From Ceratopteris richardii (lineage: Eukaryota > Streptophyta > Polypodiopsida > Polypodiales > Pteridaceae), in the NCBI GenBank assembly GCA_020310875.1, contig CM035416.1, positions 74,614,983 to 74,678,982 on the forward strand: a stretch of DNA of 64,000 nucleotides, written 5' to 3'. Below the pieces are notes generated by a model. That model ran no database searches, had not been told where the DNA came from, and was given only the letters and a program-made list of their open reading frames with translations. The translations under genes and the position numbers were made by a program. Of the stretch, positions 1 to 9,785 are shown piece after piece (the first letter of the stretch is position 1; every line of letters begins with the position of its first letter).

Positions 1-904
1 CTTGAATTATCACTTCTCTTAGTGAAAATCTTTCTTCTTCAAGAAGTCTGCTTCAAAGATTCACTTCATTACTTGCATATATCTTCAGATTTCTTCAAAC
101 TAATGATGAACATATCTCCATGCTACCTTTGCACAATCATATCAACCATTACTCCTTCAAAAGAATCATCAAAACTTTAATTTGATCCTTAAGATCAAAA
201 GTATGTCAGAAATTGTCTTCTTGAACAAGTGACTTTGACATCGCTAACTTCTAAGGTTGATTTCTCACAACACAGATCTTGTTTTGCTAAATGCTTTTAG
301 CCATAGCTTCCTTACCTTCTTAGATTTTGAATGTTCACTCATCAAGAACTTTACACTCTGCACTAAGATCTAAGCAAAACATTGACACAAAAAAATGTGC
401 GACTTTGAGAGGTCTACGTGCAGACTTTACATACACATGTTCCTATTGATCATACTCATAACATGAAAGGAATTAGGCCATGAAACTTTGAAGATAGCTT
501 CATTAGCTTTTAGATTAGATGTGTACAAAAGATTTCTTGATCCACATGATCAGGTTGAGAGAAATCAGAGAAAAGCTCATCGCTAATTTCTGAAGATGAC
601 TCTCTACACATCTACCTTATTGAGACGTGGCTTCTAATGACTCTCTCATTTATTCCTTTACATCATTGAATTATACACATATGTTTCTAGACTTATCCTA
701 CGTCTATTACATTACTCCTTATCATCCTAAGGATTACCTATAGTCATAGTACAAGGATTTCCACCTGTAATGTACATATGTATACAAGCTCCCATTCAGA
801 AATCTGATCTTCACTTTCTCAAATGACTTCTTTCACTTCAATTTGATCATTGACTTGCTTCAAGCTCTTTTTAATCATCAATTTGAGATTATTTTGTCCC
901 AACA
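1..904 (-). repeat. RE1 3' LTR (truncated by window edge)
   Basis: This is a direct copy of 5347-6254. Its inner edge reads ...CCAACA on the plus strand next to a purine tract, the complement of the TGTTGG start on the element strand. About 108 bp of the LTR lie outside the window. Confidence 0.93.
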
Positions 905-917
905 GCTCCCCCTCAAT
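905..917 (-). other. RE1 polypurine tract
   Basis: On the minus strand a purine run (ATTGAGGGGGAGC) abuts the start of the 3' LTR. This is the expected position for the plus-strand DNA primer. Confidence 0.85.
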
Positions 918-1032
918 CACTAATTGTGATTATTGCATTCTTCTTTACTCCTGCCATCTCTTTGAACCTATGTAGCTTAGGTCCATCTAAGCTTTTTGTC
1001 AACATATCTGCAACTTGCTCTTTTGTTGGAGT

Positions 1033-2661
1033 TTACAATACCTCAATCTCTTTATCAAGTACCTTTTCCCTCAAGAAATGATACTCAATCTCTATATGCT
1101 TAGTCCTGGCATGAAAAACAGGGTTAGCTACCAAATATAATGAGCTCATATTGTCTCCAAAAATAATTGGAGTACTCTGATCAGTTCCAAAACTCTTCAA
1201 CAAGATCTTTAACCAAATCACTTCTTTTACAGCCTCTACCATTCCTTTATACTCAGCTTTTGTGGATGACAAAGCAACTGTATGTTGCTTCTTTGAGCAC
1301 CAAGAAACTAATTTATCTCCAATATAATAGAGATACCCATGAGTAGACCTTCTATCATCTAAATCACCTGCCCAATCTGCATCACTAAACACTTTGATTC
1401 TTGTATCAGAAGTAAATCCATAATACAAACCTTCACTTATAGTTCCCTTGATATATCTGAGTACCCTTTGAGCTGCAATCCAATGAGTCTTCTTTGGACA
1501 ATGCATAAATTGTGATAACACACCTACTGCATATGATAGGTCTGGCCTTGTCAAGGTAGTATAGATTAGACTACCTACCAAACTCTGATATTTCTTCATA
1601 TCATTGAATTCTTCACCTCCATATCTGCTAAATTTATGATTTACCTCCGATGGTGTGGTTGAAGGCTTGCAATCATCCATGTTGAACTTGACCAAAAGAT
1701 TCTTCAAGTATCTCTCTTGTGTAACATATACTCCATGTTGAGTATACATAATTTGCATTCCTAAGAAATAAGATAAGTTTCCCAAATCACTTATCTTAAA
1801 CTCCTTCTCTATTTGTTTCTTAAGCTCCTTGATTCCTTGAGCATCTGTACCTGTGACAATAATATCATCAACATAAATACACATGTATATATACCCATTT
1901 TCACTTGCCAGCTTCACTAGCAAGCTACTATTTGCCTTTGATGCTTGATATCCACATTCATTCAAGAACTTAACAAGCCTGCAATTCCATGCTCTTGGAG
2001 CTTGCTTCAAACCATACAAAGCTCTATTGAGCTTACGCACATAATCTAATCCAATTGAATTCATGAAACCCTCTGGTTGCTCCATGTACACTTCATCTGC
2101 AATGTATCCATTCAAAAATGCATTCTTCACATCTAATTGTGATAACTTCCATCCTTTACAAGCAGCAATAGCAATTAGAGATCTAATTGTAGACATCTTA
2201 ACAACTGGACTAAAGTTTTCATCATAATCTACCCCATAAGTTTGGGCATAACCTTTAACCACAAGTCTAGCCTTGTATCTAGACACTTTTCCATCTGCAA
2301 ACGTTTTTGTTTTATACACCCACTTACATCCAATGACCTGATTCTTTGGTCTTGGCACCAATTCCCATGTTTCATTTTCAAGTAGAGCATCATACTCCCA
2401 ATTATGTTTACCTTTAGCTTCTTCATATGTGATTGGATCCTCTTCTATCTTCACAATGTAAGCATAATCTTTTGTTGTTAAGAAAGATGTATCATAGCTA
2501 TACCTGATAGGTTCTTTTCTTTCTCTCAAAGACCTTCTGACCTCTGCACTTCTTGAAGTCTCAACTACATTTTGACTCTGGATCAAATCTTGGACCATCT
2601 TCAACATTGTCCTGCAATCAATTTTTATAATCAACATCATCAATATCTTCTTCATACACAC
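1033..2661 (-). CDS. RE1 copia reverse transcriptase-RNase H
   Basis: The 542-residue open stretch holds the copia RT and RNase H domains. RT begins around residue 85 (the WELVPRP and KWVYKTK region). It contains the LDVKNAFLNG motif, ALYGLKQAPRAW, and the catalytic box YVDD in CIYVDDIIVTG near residue 265. RNase H follows with DADWAGDLDDRRSTHGY, SSTKAEY and the terminal HTK-HIEIEYHF motif. The open frame ends at a TAA at 1033-1035. The same frame then continues to about 910 with the usual copia C-terminal tail (ADMLTKSLDG), so the stop is a single nonsense mutation. The first residues are out of frame with the integrase upstream, so the real polyprotein is broken near 2620-2660. The enzyme would convert element RNA to DNA in cytoplasmic particles. 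Confidence 0.93.
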   Translation of the reverse strand: MCMKKILMMLIIKIDCRTMLKMVQDLIQSQNVVETSRSAEVRRSLRERKEPIRYSYDTSFLTTKDYAYIVKIEEDPITYEEAKGKHNWEYDALLENETWELVPRPKNQVIGCKWVYKTKTFADGKVSRYKARLVVKGYAQTYGVDYDENFSPVVKMSTIRSLIAIAACKGWKLSQLDVKNAFLNGYIADEVYMEQPEGFMNSIGLDYVRKLNRALYGLKQAPRAWNCRLVKFLNECGYQASKANSSLLVKLASENGYIYMCIYVDDIIVTGTDAQGIKELKKQIEKEFKISDLGNLSYFLGMQIMYTQHGVYVTQERYLKNLLVKFNMDDCKPSTTPSEVNHKFSRYGGEEFNDMKKYQSLVGSLIYTTLTRPDLSYAVGVLSQFMHCPKKTHWIAAQRVLRYIKGTISEGLYYGFTSDTRIKVFSDADWAGDLDDRRSTHGYLYYIGDKLVSWCSKKQHTVALSSTKAEYKGMVEAVKEVIWLKILLKSFGTDQSTPIIFGDNMSSLYLVANPVFHARTKHIEIEYHFLREKVLDKEIEVL

Positions 2662-3409
2662 CTACTTTTGTCTTCCCTTTCCTTTGTATTTCTTCAACAT
2701 CTACATAATCATTTTTTGACTCTGTATACCATGTGCTTTGCTCATCAAATGTAACATCTTTTGTAACAAGAAGTTGCTTTGTGGATGGACTCCACAATCT
2801 GTAACCCATCTGTCTATCATCATACCTAATAAACACATACTTCTCTGCTTTGGGTTCTAACTTATGTCTCAATTGTGAAGGAACATAAGCATATGCTAAA
2901 CATCCAAATACCTTACAATGATCAAGAGTAGGTTTCTTACCCCACCATGCTTCATAAGGTGTTCTTCCATCCAAAGATTTAAAAGGTAACCTATTCACAA
3001 GGTATGTTGCAGTTTTGATAGCTTTTGCTTGCAACTCCATTTTGATGTTGAAGAAATAGAACTCTACAAGAGTTCTATTTCTTCTTTCTGCAACTCCATT
3101 TTGTTGAGGGGAGTACCTGCAAGTTACTTCTCTTTTTATACCTGCATTCCACAAATAATCATCAAACTCTTTAGAGAAATACTCTCCCCCTCCATCTGAT
3201 CTCAACCTCTTGAGCTTTTGTCCTGTAATCCTTTCTGCATAAGCATGATAATGCTTGAATGTCTTGAACACTTCTGATTTGTCCTTGATTACATATAAAG
3301 TAATCCATCTGGTTGCATCATCAACAAATAAAACATATTATCTGGATCCATTTATGCTATAGTCTCTTGAAGGACCCCACACATCTGTATGAATCAACTC
3401 AAGCATGTT
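2618..3409 (-). pseudogene. RE1 copia integrase core, interrupted
   Basis: Integrase (rve) domain. The first catalytic Asp (IHTDVWGP) lies between two in-frame stops, a TGA at 3410-3412 and a TAA near 3338. The open part (2618-3271) carries the second Asp (RLRSDGGGEYF) and the Glu (NGVAERRNRT), then the copia-specific C-terminal part with VFGCLAYAYVPSQLRHKL. All three catalytic residues are still present, so inactivation is by the stops and by the frameshift into RT. The zinc-binding HHCC region is encoded just upstream, at the end of the gag-protease stretch. Confidence 0.9.
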
Positions 3410-4660
3410 TCAATACTTATATCCTGATTTGTTATATGAACTTTTGTGTGCTTTACCTAATTGACAAGCTTCACACTTGTACACCATGTGTTGACCTTCA
3501 GCATTTGGCAATCCAAGCACCACATCATTCTTTGACATTTCCTTTATGGCTCTCTCATTGAAATGTTCTAGCCTTTTATGCCATAGATCTAACTCAGACA
3601 TCTTTTGACTTCCATAAGTAAATAATGCATGTCCCACATTACCTTGGACCTTGAGAGTAAACAAACTTCCTTCCTTTTTACCTACAATGATATTTCTATA
3701 TCCCTGATTTGGATCTTGCACATAAACACCATCATTTGTGAATCTGACTTCATATCCCTTCTCCACAATTTGTCCTACACTTATCAATTTTTTAGGAATA
3801 GTAGGAACATAAAGTACCTTGCTCAAGAGTGTGCTTCCACTCTTTGTCTTCACTGATCCAATGCTCTCCACTTTATGCTTGGTGTTATATCCTGTTTGAA
3901 CTGTATGTCCATTCACCTTAGCTTCCATATCAGTCATCAATGATATATTGCCACTCAGATGATTACTACATCCTGAGTCAATATAAAACACCCTTTGATC
4001 TTCTCCTACTGCTTCACGTGCTGCATTCAAGATGAGAGTCATGTCATCTTTCTGATCTGATGCATAATTATAATAATTGTTGTTGTAGGACTGAGATTGA
4101 AAATTTCTTCCACCTCCTCTAACATATGATGTCCTACCTCTTCCTCTGAAGTTGCCTCTTTGATTTCTGCCTCCTCTACCTCTTTGATTGAAGCTCTGAT
4201 TATTACTTCCATCATTTTGATTGTTATACCAACAATCATTTGCCAAATGATTGGTTCTGCCACAAATCCAACAAGCTTTAGTATTGTCTTTGTTCTTACC
4301 TCCTCTTCCTTTACCTCTAAAGTTCATCTTTCCTTTTGTGAGATTAGCTTGACTTGAAGTTCCTTCATCATTAGTTGACTGCTTGTCTTTGCCATTCTTT
4401 TTCTTGTCCTTGGAGTACACAACTTGACTTGCACTCCTATCATTGTCTCCTTTAATGTCCTGCTCAAAAGTTAGCATGTGTCTTAGCAATTGATTAAGAT
4501 CAGGGGTAAAATGATCTAATGACAATTCTATGGACAATATGAAAGGCTTCCACTTTTCATCTCCTCTTAGATCTGTAAGTATTTGCCTTACCAAATTATC
4601 CTCTTCAATGTCTTCATCTACTACTCCCAAGCTATCTGCAATATCCTTGATCCTTGCCAC
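3410..4660 (-). CDS. RE1 gag C-terminus, zinc knuckle, protease and integrase zinc domain
   Basis: This 416-residue open stretch is the middle of the gag-pol polyprotein. It starts in the gag capsid-like region (LTDLRGDEKWKPF), passes a Lys/Arg/Gly-rich segment, and contains one CCHC knuckle (CWICGRTNHLANDC, about residue 130). An RG-rich run follows (RGRGGRNQRGNFRGRGR). The aspartic protease active site is VFYIDSGCSNHLSG near residue 225. It ends in the GAG-pre-integrase zinc region (LDLWHKRLEHF ... CEACQLGKAH) and a TGA. The frame is the same as that of the gag N-terminus upstream; one TAG near 4670 separates them where relatives have Trp, so TGG to TAG is likely. Confidence 0.92.
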   Translation of the reverse strand: MARIKDIADSLGVVDEDIEEDNLVRQILTDLRGDEKWKPFILSIELSLDHFTPDLNQLLRHMLTFEQDIKGDNDRSASQVVYSKDKKKNGKDKQSTNDEGTSSQANLTKGKMNFRGKGRGGKNKDNTKACWICGRTNHLANDCWYNNQNDGSNNQSFNQRGRGGRNQRGNFRGRGRTSYVRGGGRNFQSQSYNNNYYNYASDQKDDMTLILNAAREAVGEDQRVFYIDSGCSNHLSGNISLMTDMEAKVNGHTVQTGYNTKHKVESIGSVKTKSGSTLLSKVLYVPTIPKKLISVGQIVEKGYEVRFTNDGVYVQDPNQGYRNIIVGKKEGSLFTLKVQGNVGHALFTYGSQKMSELDLWHKRLEHFNERAIKEMSKNDVVLGLPNAEGQHMVYKCEACQLGKAHKSSYNKSGYKY

Positions 4661-4669
4661 ATACTCTAC

Positions 4670-5008
4670 CTATAATGAGAACTTCCTTGATTTGGTTGTG
4701 TTTTGGAAGTGATCTTCCAAAGCATTCCACACATGTGTTGCACTTTCTAATCCTCTAATGTGAGGTAGAAGATAATCATTTATAGCCATGTAAATGATGC
4801 TCCTAGCTTGAGCATCCTTTCTCATCCAATTCTTCAAATTTGCAAGTTCCTCCCTAGTTGGACCACTAGGATCTTCAAACTCAGGATTTTCTTCTTCTCC
4901 TGTAATGAATGCCATCAAATCTTTGCTCATGAGGTGTGCCTCCATCCTCATGGACCAAGCTAGATAGTTCTCCCTATCTAGCTTATCAATCTGCAAGCTT
5001 TCTCCCAT
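4670..5008 (-). CDS. RE1 gag N-terminal part
   Basis: Gag start with an ATG at 5008 (MGESLQIDKLDRENYLAWSM). The motif LDREN(Y)xxWxxRMEAHL is the typical copia gag N-terminus, and the stretch ends in the HFQNTTKSRK motif before a TAG at 4670-4672. It encodes the structural protein of the intracellular particle. The product is truncated at 112 residues by the nonsense codon; the same frame continues as the downstream gag-protease stretch. It resembles the gag starting at 55591. Confidence 0.92.
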   Translation of the reverse strand: MGESLQIDKLDRENYLAWSMRMEAHLMSKDLMAFITGEEENPEFEDPSGPTREELANLKNWMRKDAQARSIIYMAINDYLLPHIRGLESATHVWNALEDHFQNTTKSRKFSL

Positions 5009-5225
5009 CTTTGATCTTCTGTGTCTACAATTACTATGATTTATGATAATATAGTGTACCTTTGATATGAAGCTTTAATCCTTCTTGATCGTTTGAGCTC
5101 GTGCTTTGTACTTCTTCAGGTTGTCTTCAAGAATTTGACCTTATCCACCTTCAATTAGAAGGAACTTCAATATTTGCAACAGTCGGGACTTCCAAAGCCT
5201 TTACTTCACTTGTATTGCACCTTCA

Positions 5226-5237
5226 GCTCTGATACCA
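5226..5237 (-). promoter_or_regulatory. RE1 primer binding site (initiator-Met tRNA)
   Basis: On the minus strand TGGTATCAGAGC begins one base inside the 5' LTR. It is complementary to the 3' end of plant initiator-Met tRNA and primes minus-strand DNA synthesis. Confidence 0.93.
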
Positions 5238-5238
5238 C

Positions 5239-6254
5239 TGTTGGAGACCTCTAAATCTCCAAAGGTTTGATCTATACTGATTTAAGATTACCTCTATATC
5301 AGTTATGGACCAAAATTTACACAAATGTTACCTTCATTTACCAAATCTTCAATTATCACTTCTCTGAGTGAAAATCTTTCTTCTTCAAGAAGTCTGCTTC
5401 AAAGATTGACTTCATTACCTGCATATATCTTCAGATTTCTTCAAACTAATGATGTACATATCTCCATGCTACCTTTGCGCAATCATATCAACCATTAATC
5501 CTTCAAAAGAATCATTAAAACTTTAATTTGATCCTTAAGATCAAAAGTATGTTAGAAACTGTCTTCCTGAACAAGTGACTTTGACATAGCTAACTTCCAA
5601 GGTTGATTTCTCACAGCACAAATCCTGTTTTGCTAAATGCTTTTAGCCATAGCTTCCTTACCTTCTAACTTAGATTTTGAGTGTTTACTCATCAAGAACT
5701 TTACACTGTGCACTGAGATCTAAGCAAAACATTGACACAAAAAAATGCGCGACTCTGAGAGGTCTACCTGCAGACTTTACATACACATGTTCCCATTGAT
5801 CATACTCACAACATAAAAGGAATTAGGCCATGAAACTTTGAACATAGCTTCATTAGCTTCTAGATTAGATGTGTACAAAAGATTTCTTGATCCACATGAT
5901 GAGGCTGAGAGAAATCAGAGAAAAACTTGTCACTAATTTCTGAAGATGACTCTCTACACATCTACCTTATTGACACTTGGCTTCTAATGACTCTCTCATT
6001 TATTCGTTTACATCATTGACTTATATACATATGTTTCTAGACTTATCCCCGGTCTACTACATTACTCCTTATCATCCTAAGGATTACCTATACTCATAGT
6101 ACAAGGATTTCCACCTGTAATGTACATATGTATACAAACTACCATTCAGAAATCTGATCTTCACTTTCTCAAATGACTTCTTTCACTTCAATCTGACCAT
6201 TGACTTGCTTCAAGCTCTTTGTAATCATCAATTTGAGATTGTTTTGTTCCAACA
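5239..6254 (-). repeat. RE1 5' LTR (1016 bp)
   Basis: Ends are TGTTGG/CCAACA. A TATA-like stretch (minus strand TGTATATAAG) lies near 6015-6026, so U3 is about 230 bp and R-U5 about 780 bp. It is a direct copy of 1-904. Confidence 0.93.
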
Positions 6255-6422
6255 CAATAAAAGCTATATTTTTCTAGAAATATTCAACTATTTTTCTAAC
6301 ATGTTCCATAGTTACATTTATAAATGGTTGCTTCTTGTAATTTAGAAAATTAATTAAATAACGTCTCTTTTTCAAGACACTAAAGTGTTCAAATACAGCA
6401 ATTGCTTCAAGATCTAAATAGG

Positions 6423-7814
6423 CCGAGGATGTGCTCACGCAGTACAATGCTTTTGAACTCACCTTGAAGAATACAACCTTAACATGGTTTCAACCCTTAC
6501 ATCAAGGTCAATTCAAGGATATTAAACTGTTGCTAGATGCATTCACTAGAAAGTTCTTGAAGTACAAAATCAAGCATAATACTTCCTTGATTCATAGTTT
6601 TAAGAAAAGACCAAAAAAAGTGTTAGGCTAGCAAGACATAGATTTGGACAATACATTGAAAGATTTTCTATCCTAGAGCTGCCCACTCAGGCTAAGCAAG
6701 TTTCCCTGTTTTTAGATGGCTTACTGAGTGCAAAGCTATGATCATATCTCTATCTAAAGGAACCCCGAACCATAGAGCAATGCGTAAGAATGTGTATTGA
6801 TATTGAGCATAATTTGGGCAATGAGTTTGAGCTCTCTAAAATCTATAAGGAGTTTGATTGTTCTACTAGCTTCACTTCCAAGCCCTCGATATCAATAAAT
6901 GAATTAGTTAAATAAATGGCTCAAAAGTTGGGAGTACTAAGTAGACAAGCCCCTAGATTTGTCCTAGTAAAGCATTGTTACACTTGTAAAGGAGACCACA
7001 TGGCCAATGTGTGCCCCTTGCGAGCTCAGAATTTAGGGAAATTAAATGCCCAATATTGCACCATTGAGAGAAAATACACAAATTACACTATGTAGGATTG
7101 TCCCTACAATAAACAAATAGTTAAGCAAAACTACTTGCAGCCCAGTCGCCAGGTAGATATCAAAAAAAATATTAAAAACCACACTATAGGCGACCAAAAC
7201 CATAACAGCCTCACTATCAGGCACAGTAGAGACCTCAACCCATGTTAACTCAACAACCACCACCCCCTACCAATGTAATTTCAGTCAAATATGTAGCAAT
7301 AGAAGATAACTTAAACAAAGCTTTAGTTCCAATTTCTCCTTTGATTTTTCATGGTGCTACTAATGCTCAAAACTTCAATTCTACACACATAGATAGGTCA
7401 CCGGTGCACTACACTCAATCACCTGAGCATAATGAGGTCAATCAGTATGAGGCACCACTATTAGAATGTGATTCAAATATTGAATACTCCAATGTGATGT
7501 ACAAGAAACCAAATCCTAGGCTACAATTGAGGTAGATGAGACCTGAAGCCCCTAGAGGACCATGCTACAGATGTGAGGGAGATCACTTCATACATGATTG
7601 TCCAATTCTTCCACCAAGGCATCCTCAACCCATAATGATCCAAGGTTTTTGGCTTGATTGTGGAAAGGAGCATCTCTTGAGAGACTGTCCAAAAAATCTA
7701 GCCAATGCTCAAAAGATAATTCCAATCAATGTGATTGGCTTGGTAGTTGAACCCCATGGAAGTGTGACCAATATTGCCCCTATACAAGTAGTCACTAAAG
7801 CACAGGCTCTATAG
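6423..7814 (+). pseudogene. RE2 gypsy gag with several Cys/His motifs
   Basis: The readable frames begin with the retrotransposon gag core (QYNAFELTLKNTTLTWFQPL), matching the RE10 gag (QYESFGLTLTGTTLTWFQPL). Stops and shifts follow. CCHC-like motifs occur at 6976-7014 (CYTCKGDHMANVC), 7057-7101 (a C-x9-H-x4-C type in RE10; here His is Tyr and the segment contains a stop), 7563-7601 (CYRCEGDHFIHDC) and about 7660-7690 (DCGKEHLLRDC). The last two sit in a clean open stretch, 7536-7814. The element can no longer make a full Gag protein. Homology to RE10 gag is clear from shared motif order, and the lineage name is not certain. Confidence 0.82.
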
Positions 7815-8565
7815 AGGACTATAGACATAGAGGAATAGAATAAATCCAAGATTAGTGAGTCACAAAGCTCATGAAAGAAGAGAACAAGGTCTTGAAAAGA
7901 TAGCCAAGAAAGAATGAAATGACAATGGGCTAGGAAATTGAGCAAGTTCGAAGAAAGTCTTAAGGAAACCAAAACAAAAAATGGTTGAACTTGCATCTCA
8001 GACACCAGTCAACCCACCACATCAAATCCCGCAATCCATCCCACCCCAACCTAGAGAATGATAAGTCTTAGTGGATCCTTCTCCAAAAGACTTAGACATG
8101 ATGTTCAAGGCCTCTCAAGCTCAACTTCATTTAAGGGATAAACATACCTAACTTGGATAAATGTTATCCCTGAGAAGCTATAGAGATTGAGAGGACTAAA
8201 ATTTGTGCAAAAATTGAAAAACTAGCTCATGCTATGATCCAAGTGAGTTGCATTTTCAATAAAAAAATCTCAATCAAACCGTAGTTACATTTCGAAGGAC
8301 TTTTGGAGAGATTAGGGTAGTTGATAGCCAAATCTAAGACTTTGGCTACTCTTGAGACTCAGAATAGTAGAGCTAAAAGAATAAGCTTACCACCATAAGC
8401 AACTTATGTTCCTAATTCTATAGATGATGGGATTCCTTGCTGAATAAACCATTACTCCTAAGAGTTCTTGAGAGAAATACAAGAAGAGAAATGGGCCACG
8501 GAGAGAGAGGATTCTCCTTCAATTCAAGAAGTGGATGATGTTCGTGATCAATTCCCTCACGACAT
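7815..8565 (+). pseudogene. RE2 gag-protease linker remnant
   Basis: The stretch is heavily interrupted and no domain is readable. Its place between gag and protease, and an acidic segment near 8500-8560 (EREDSPSIQEVDDV) resembling the linker of RE10 near 33.5 kb, support assignment to RE2. It ends at GACAT immediately before the RE3 LTR. Confidence 0.5.
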
Positions 8566-8811
8566 TGTTAGACTTATTTAGACCTCCATGGTCTATGATT
8601 GGTCTACCTGCATTTGGTTGAGGACCCTAAATGGGTTAAGGATCAGAGCTCGGTGGAGCCAAGACTCTAGCTTGAGTCTCCAAGGTTATTCGATCTCCTT
8701 AGAGTGGACATATGAGGAGTGTTTGGACCTTAGACAAGACTCTAGATGTGCCAAGGGCAAGGGCTATTTAAGGTTGGGAGGAGAGTGGGAGGTAGCTAAT
8801 TGGATCTTTCA
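8566..8811 (+). repeat. RE3 5' LTR (246 bp)
   Basis: TGTTAGAC...TCTTTCA. It matches 19133-19359 along its length with many substitutions and a few indels. A TATA-like GCTATTTAAGG is at about 8763-8773. Confidence 0.85.
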
Positions 8812-8813
8812 TT

Positions 8814-8825
8814 TGCTATCAAAGC
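8814..8825 (+). promoter_or_regulatory. RE3 primer binding site, decayed
   Basis: TGCTATCAAAGC lies two bases after the LTR end and differs from TGGTATCAGAGC at two positions. It therefore fits a mutated initiator-Met tRNA site. Confidence 0.65.
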
Positions 8826-9605
8826 TTGAGTGAGAGAGGGGAAAGTTATTGAGAAGAAGGCAACTCATCATCATCTTGAGATTTTTGTGAGGAAAGATTT
8901 TTGTGGGAAGTTTTGGGGGAGCTGGCCATTCAACTTGGTGGATCTTGCTCACGACTGTGGATGCCTCAACATTCATGCAAAAGGTGGAGCTTTCTTTGGG
9001 AAAATATTCCTTCAATTAATGCCCTTTGGAACCATTTGTGGGGAGAGTACTGTGCAATTAAGCCTAAAGTTCACACCCTCAACAACAAGGGCCACCAAAC
9101 CCAGTCAAGGGCACCACCCATGTGTTGTGGAGGGGAGAGAGGAAGTCTTTCCCCCTTTCCCTTTTTAGTTCATGAAGGACCTCTACTTCACTTTCCTATA
9201 TGGAGGGACTCAGATTCAAAAAATCCTTTCATGTGGGATATACACCAACCGTGTCTGTACTCCATCTGAGGAAAGTCAAAGTGGAGGGGAGAGAGGGTGA
9301 GAAAAAAAGTGCTCAAGCCTCTGATTTGACCCCCCCTGAATGACCTATCTATACTCACTAAATTGGCCATAGCATGAGCTAGGAATGCCCATATCAAGAA
9401 ATTCAAAATCCAATGGATTCCTTACGTCAAGGCCAATGTAGTTGCTTCATAGATTTTGGTTAAATATGACCATACATAAAAGTGTTGAAAGTCCATTGAA
9501 TAGTATTGTGAGAAAATCCTTGAGGCTTGAGTTGTGTCATTATCTTCTCATAGATGCTTATAGGAGATGTCTGCATCTCATAGGAGATAATTATCCTTAG
9601 ATTAC

Positions 9606-9700
9606 TCTTGATTTTATCTAAAACTCTCATAAGAAAATGAATCATAAAGAGAATATTTTATCTAAAAGTCTCATAGGAAAATGAATTAAAAGAAAAGAGA
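9606..9700. repeat. Short imperfect tandem repeat
   Basis: A segment beginning TTTTATCTAAAA and running through CTCATA(A/G)GAAAATGAAT occurs twice, with starts about 45 bp apart. The upstream stretch also repeats CATAGGAGAT. The function is unknown. Confidence 0.6.
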
Positions 9701-9726
9701 AAAAAATGCATTGGGTTATTGTTCTA

Positions 9727-9785
9727 TTATGATAGATTAGACTTTGAATGATTTATTTCTTTCTCATGAGATTAATCTATCATAA
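9727..9785. repeat. 13-bp perfect inverted repeat
   Basis: The arms are TTATGATAGATTA (9727-9739) and TAATCTATCATAA (9773-9785), separated by 33 bases. This is a simple AT-rich hairpin; no flanking duplication was seen. Confidence 0.7.

Larger units (their letters stand above)
1..6254 (-). mobile_element. RE1: near-complete Ty1/copia LTR retrotransposon
   Basis: The domain order on the minus strand is 5' LTR (5239-6254), primer binding site, gag, protease, integrase, reverse transcriptase-RNase H, polypurine tract and 3' LTR (1-904, cut by the window edge). Integrase before RT defines Ty1/copia. The coding region runs in one frame from 5008 to about 2640, broken by stops at about 4670, 3410 and 3338. 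It then shifts frame between integrase and RT. The two LTRs differ noticeably: about 18 substitutions and one 4-bp indel over the first roughly 345 aligned bases, counted by eye. This is an old, non-autonomous copy. Gag is close to that of RE18 (55.6 kb), so the two belong to related lineages. The left target-site duplication lies outside the window. Confidence 0.95.

Noticed and set aside
3313..3561. Plus-strand frame with several Cys and His
   Set aside because: Antisense of the RE1 integrase zinc region; not a separate zinc protein.
9188..9406. Open frame of 72 residues on the minus strand
   Set aside because: It overlaps plus-strand frames, has no motif and lies in an unassigned region; length is as expected by chance.
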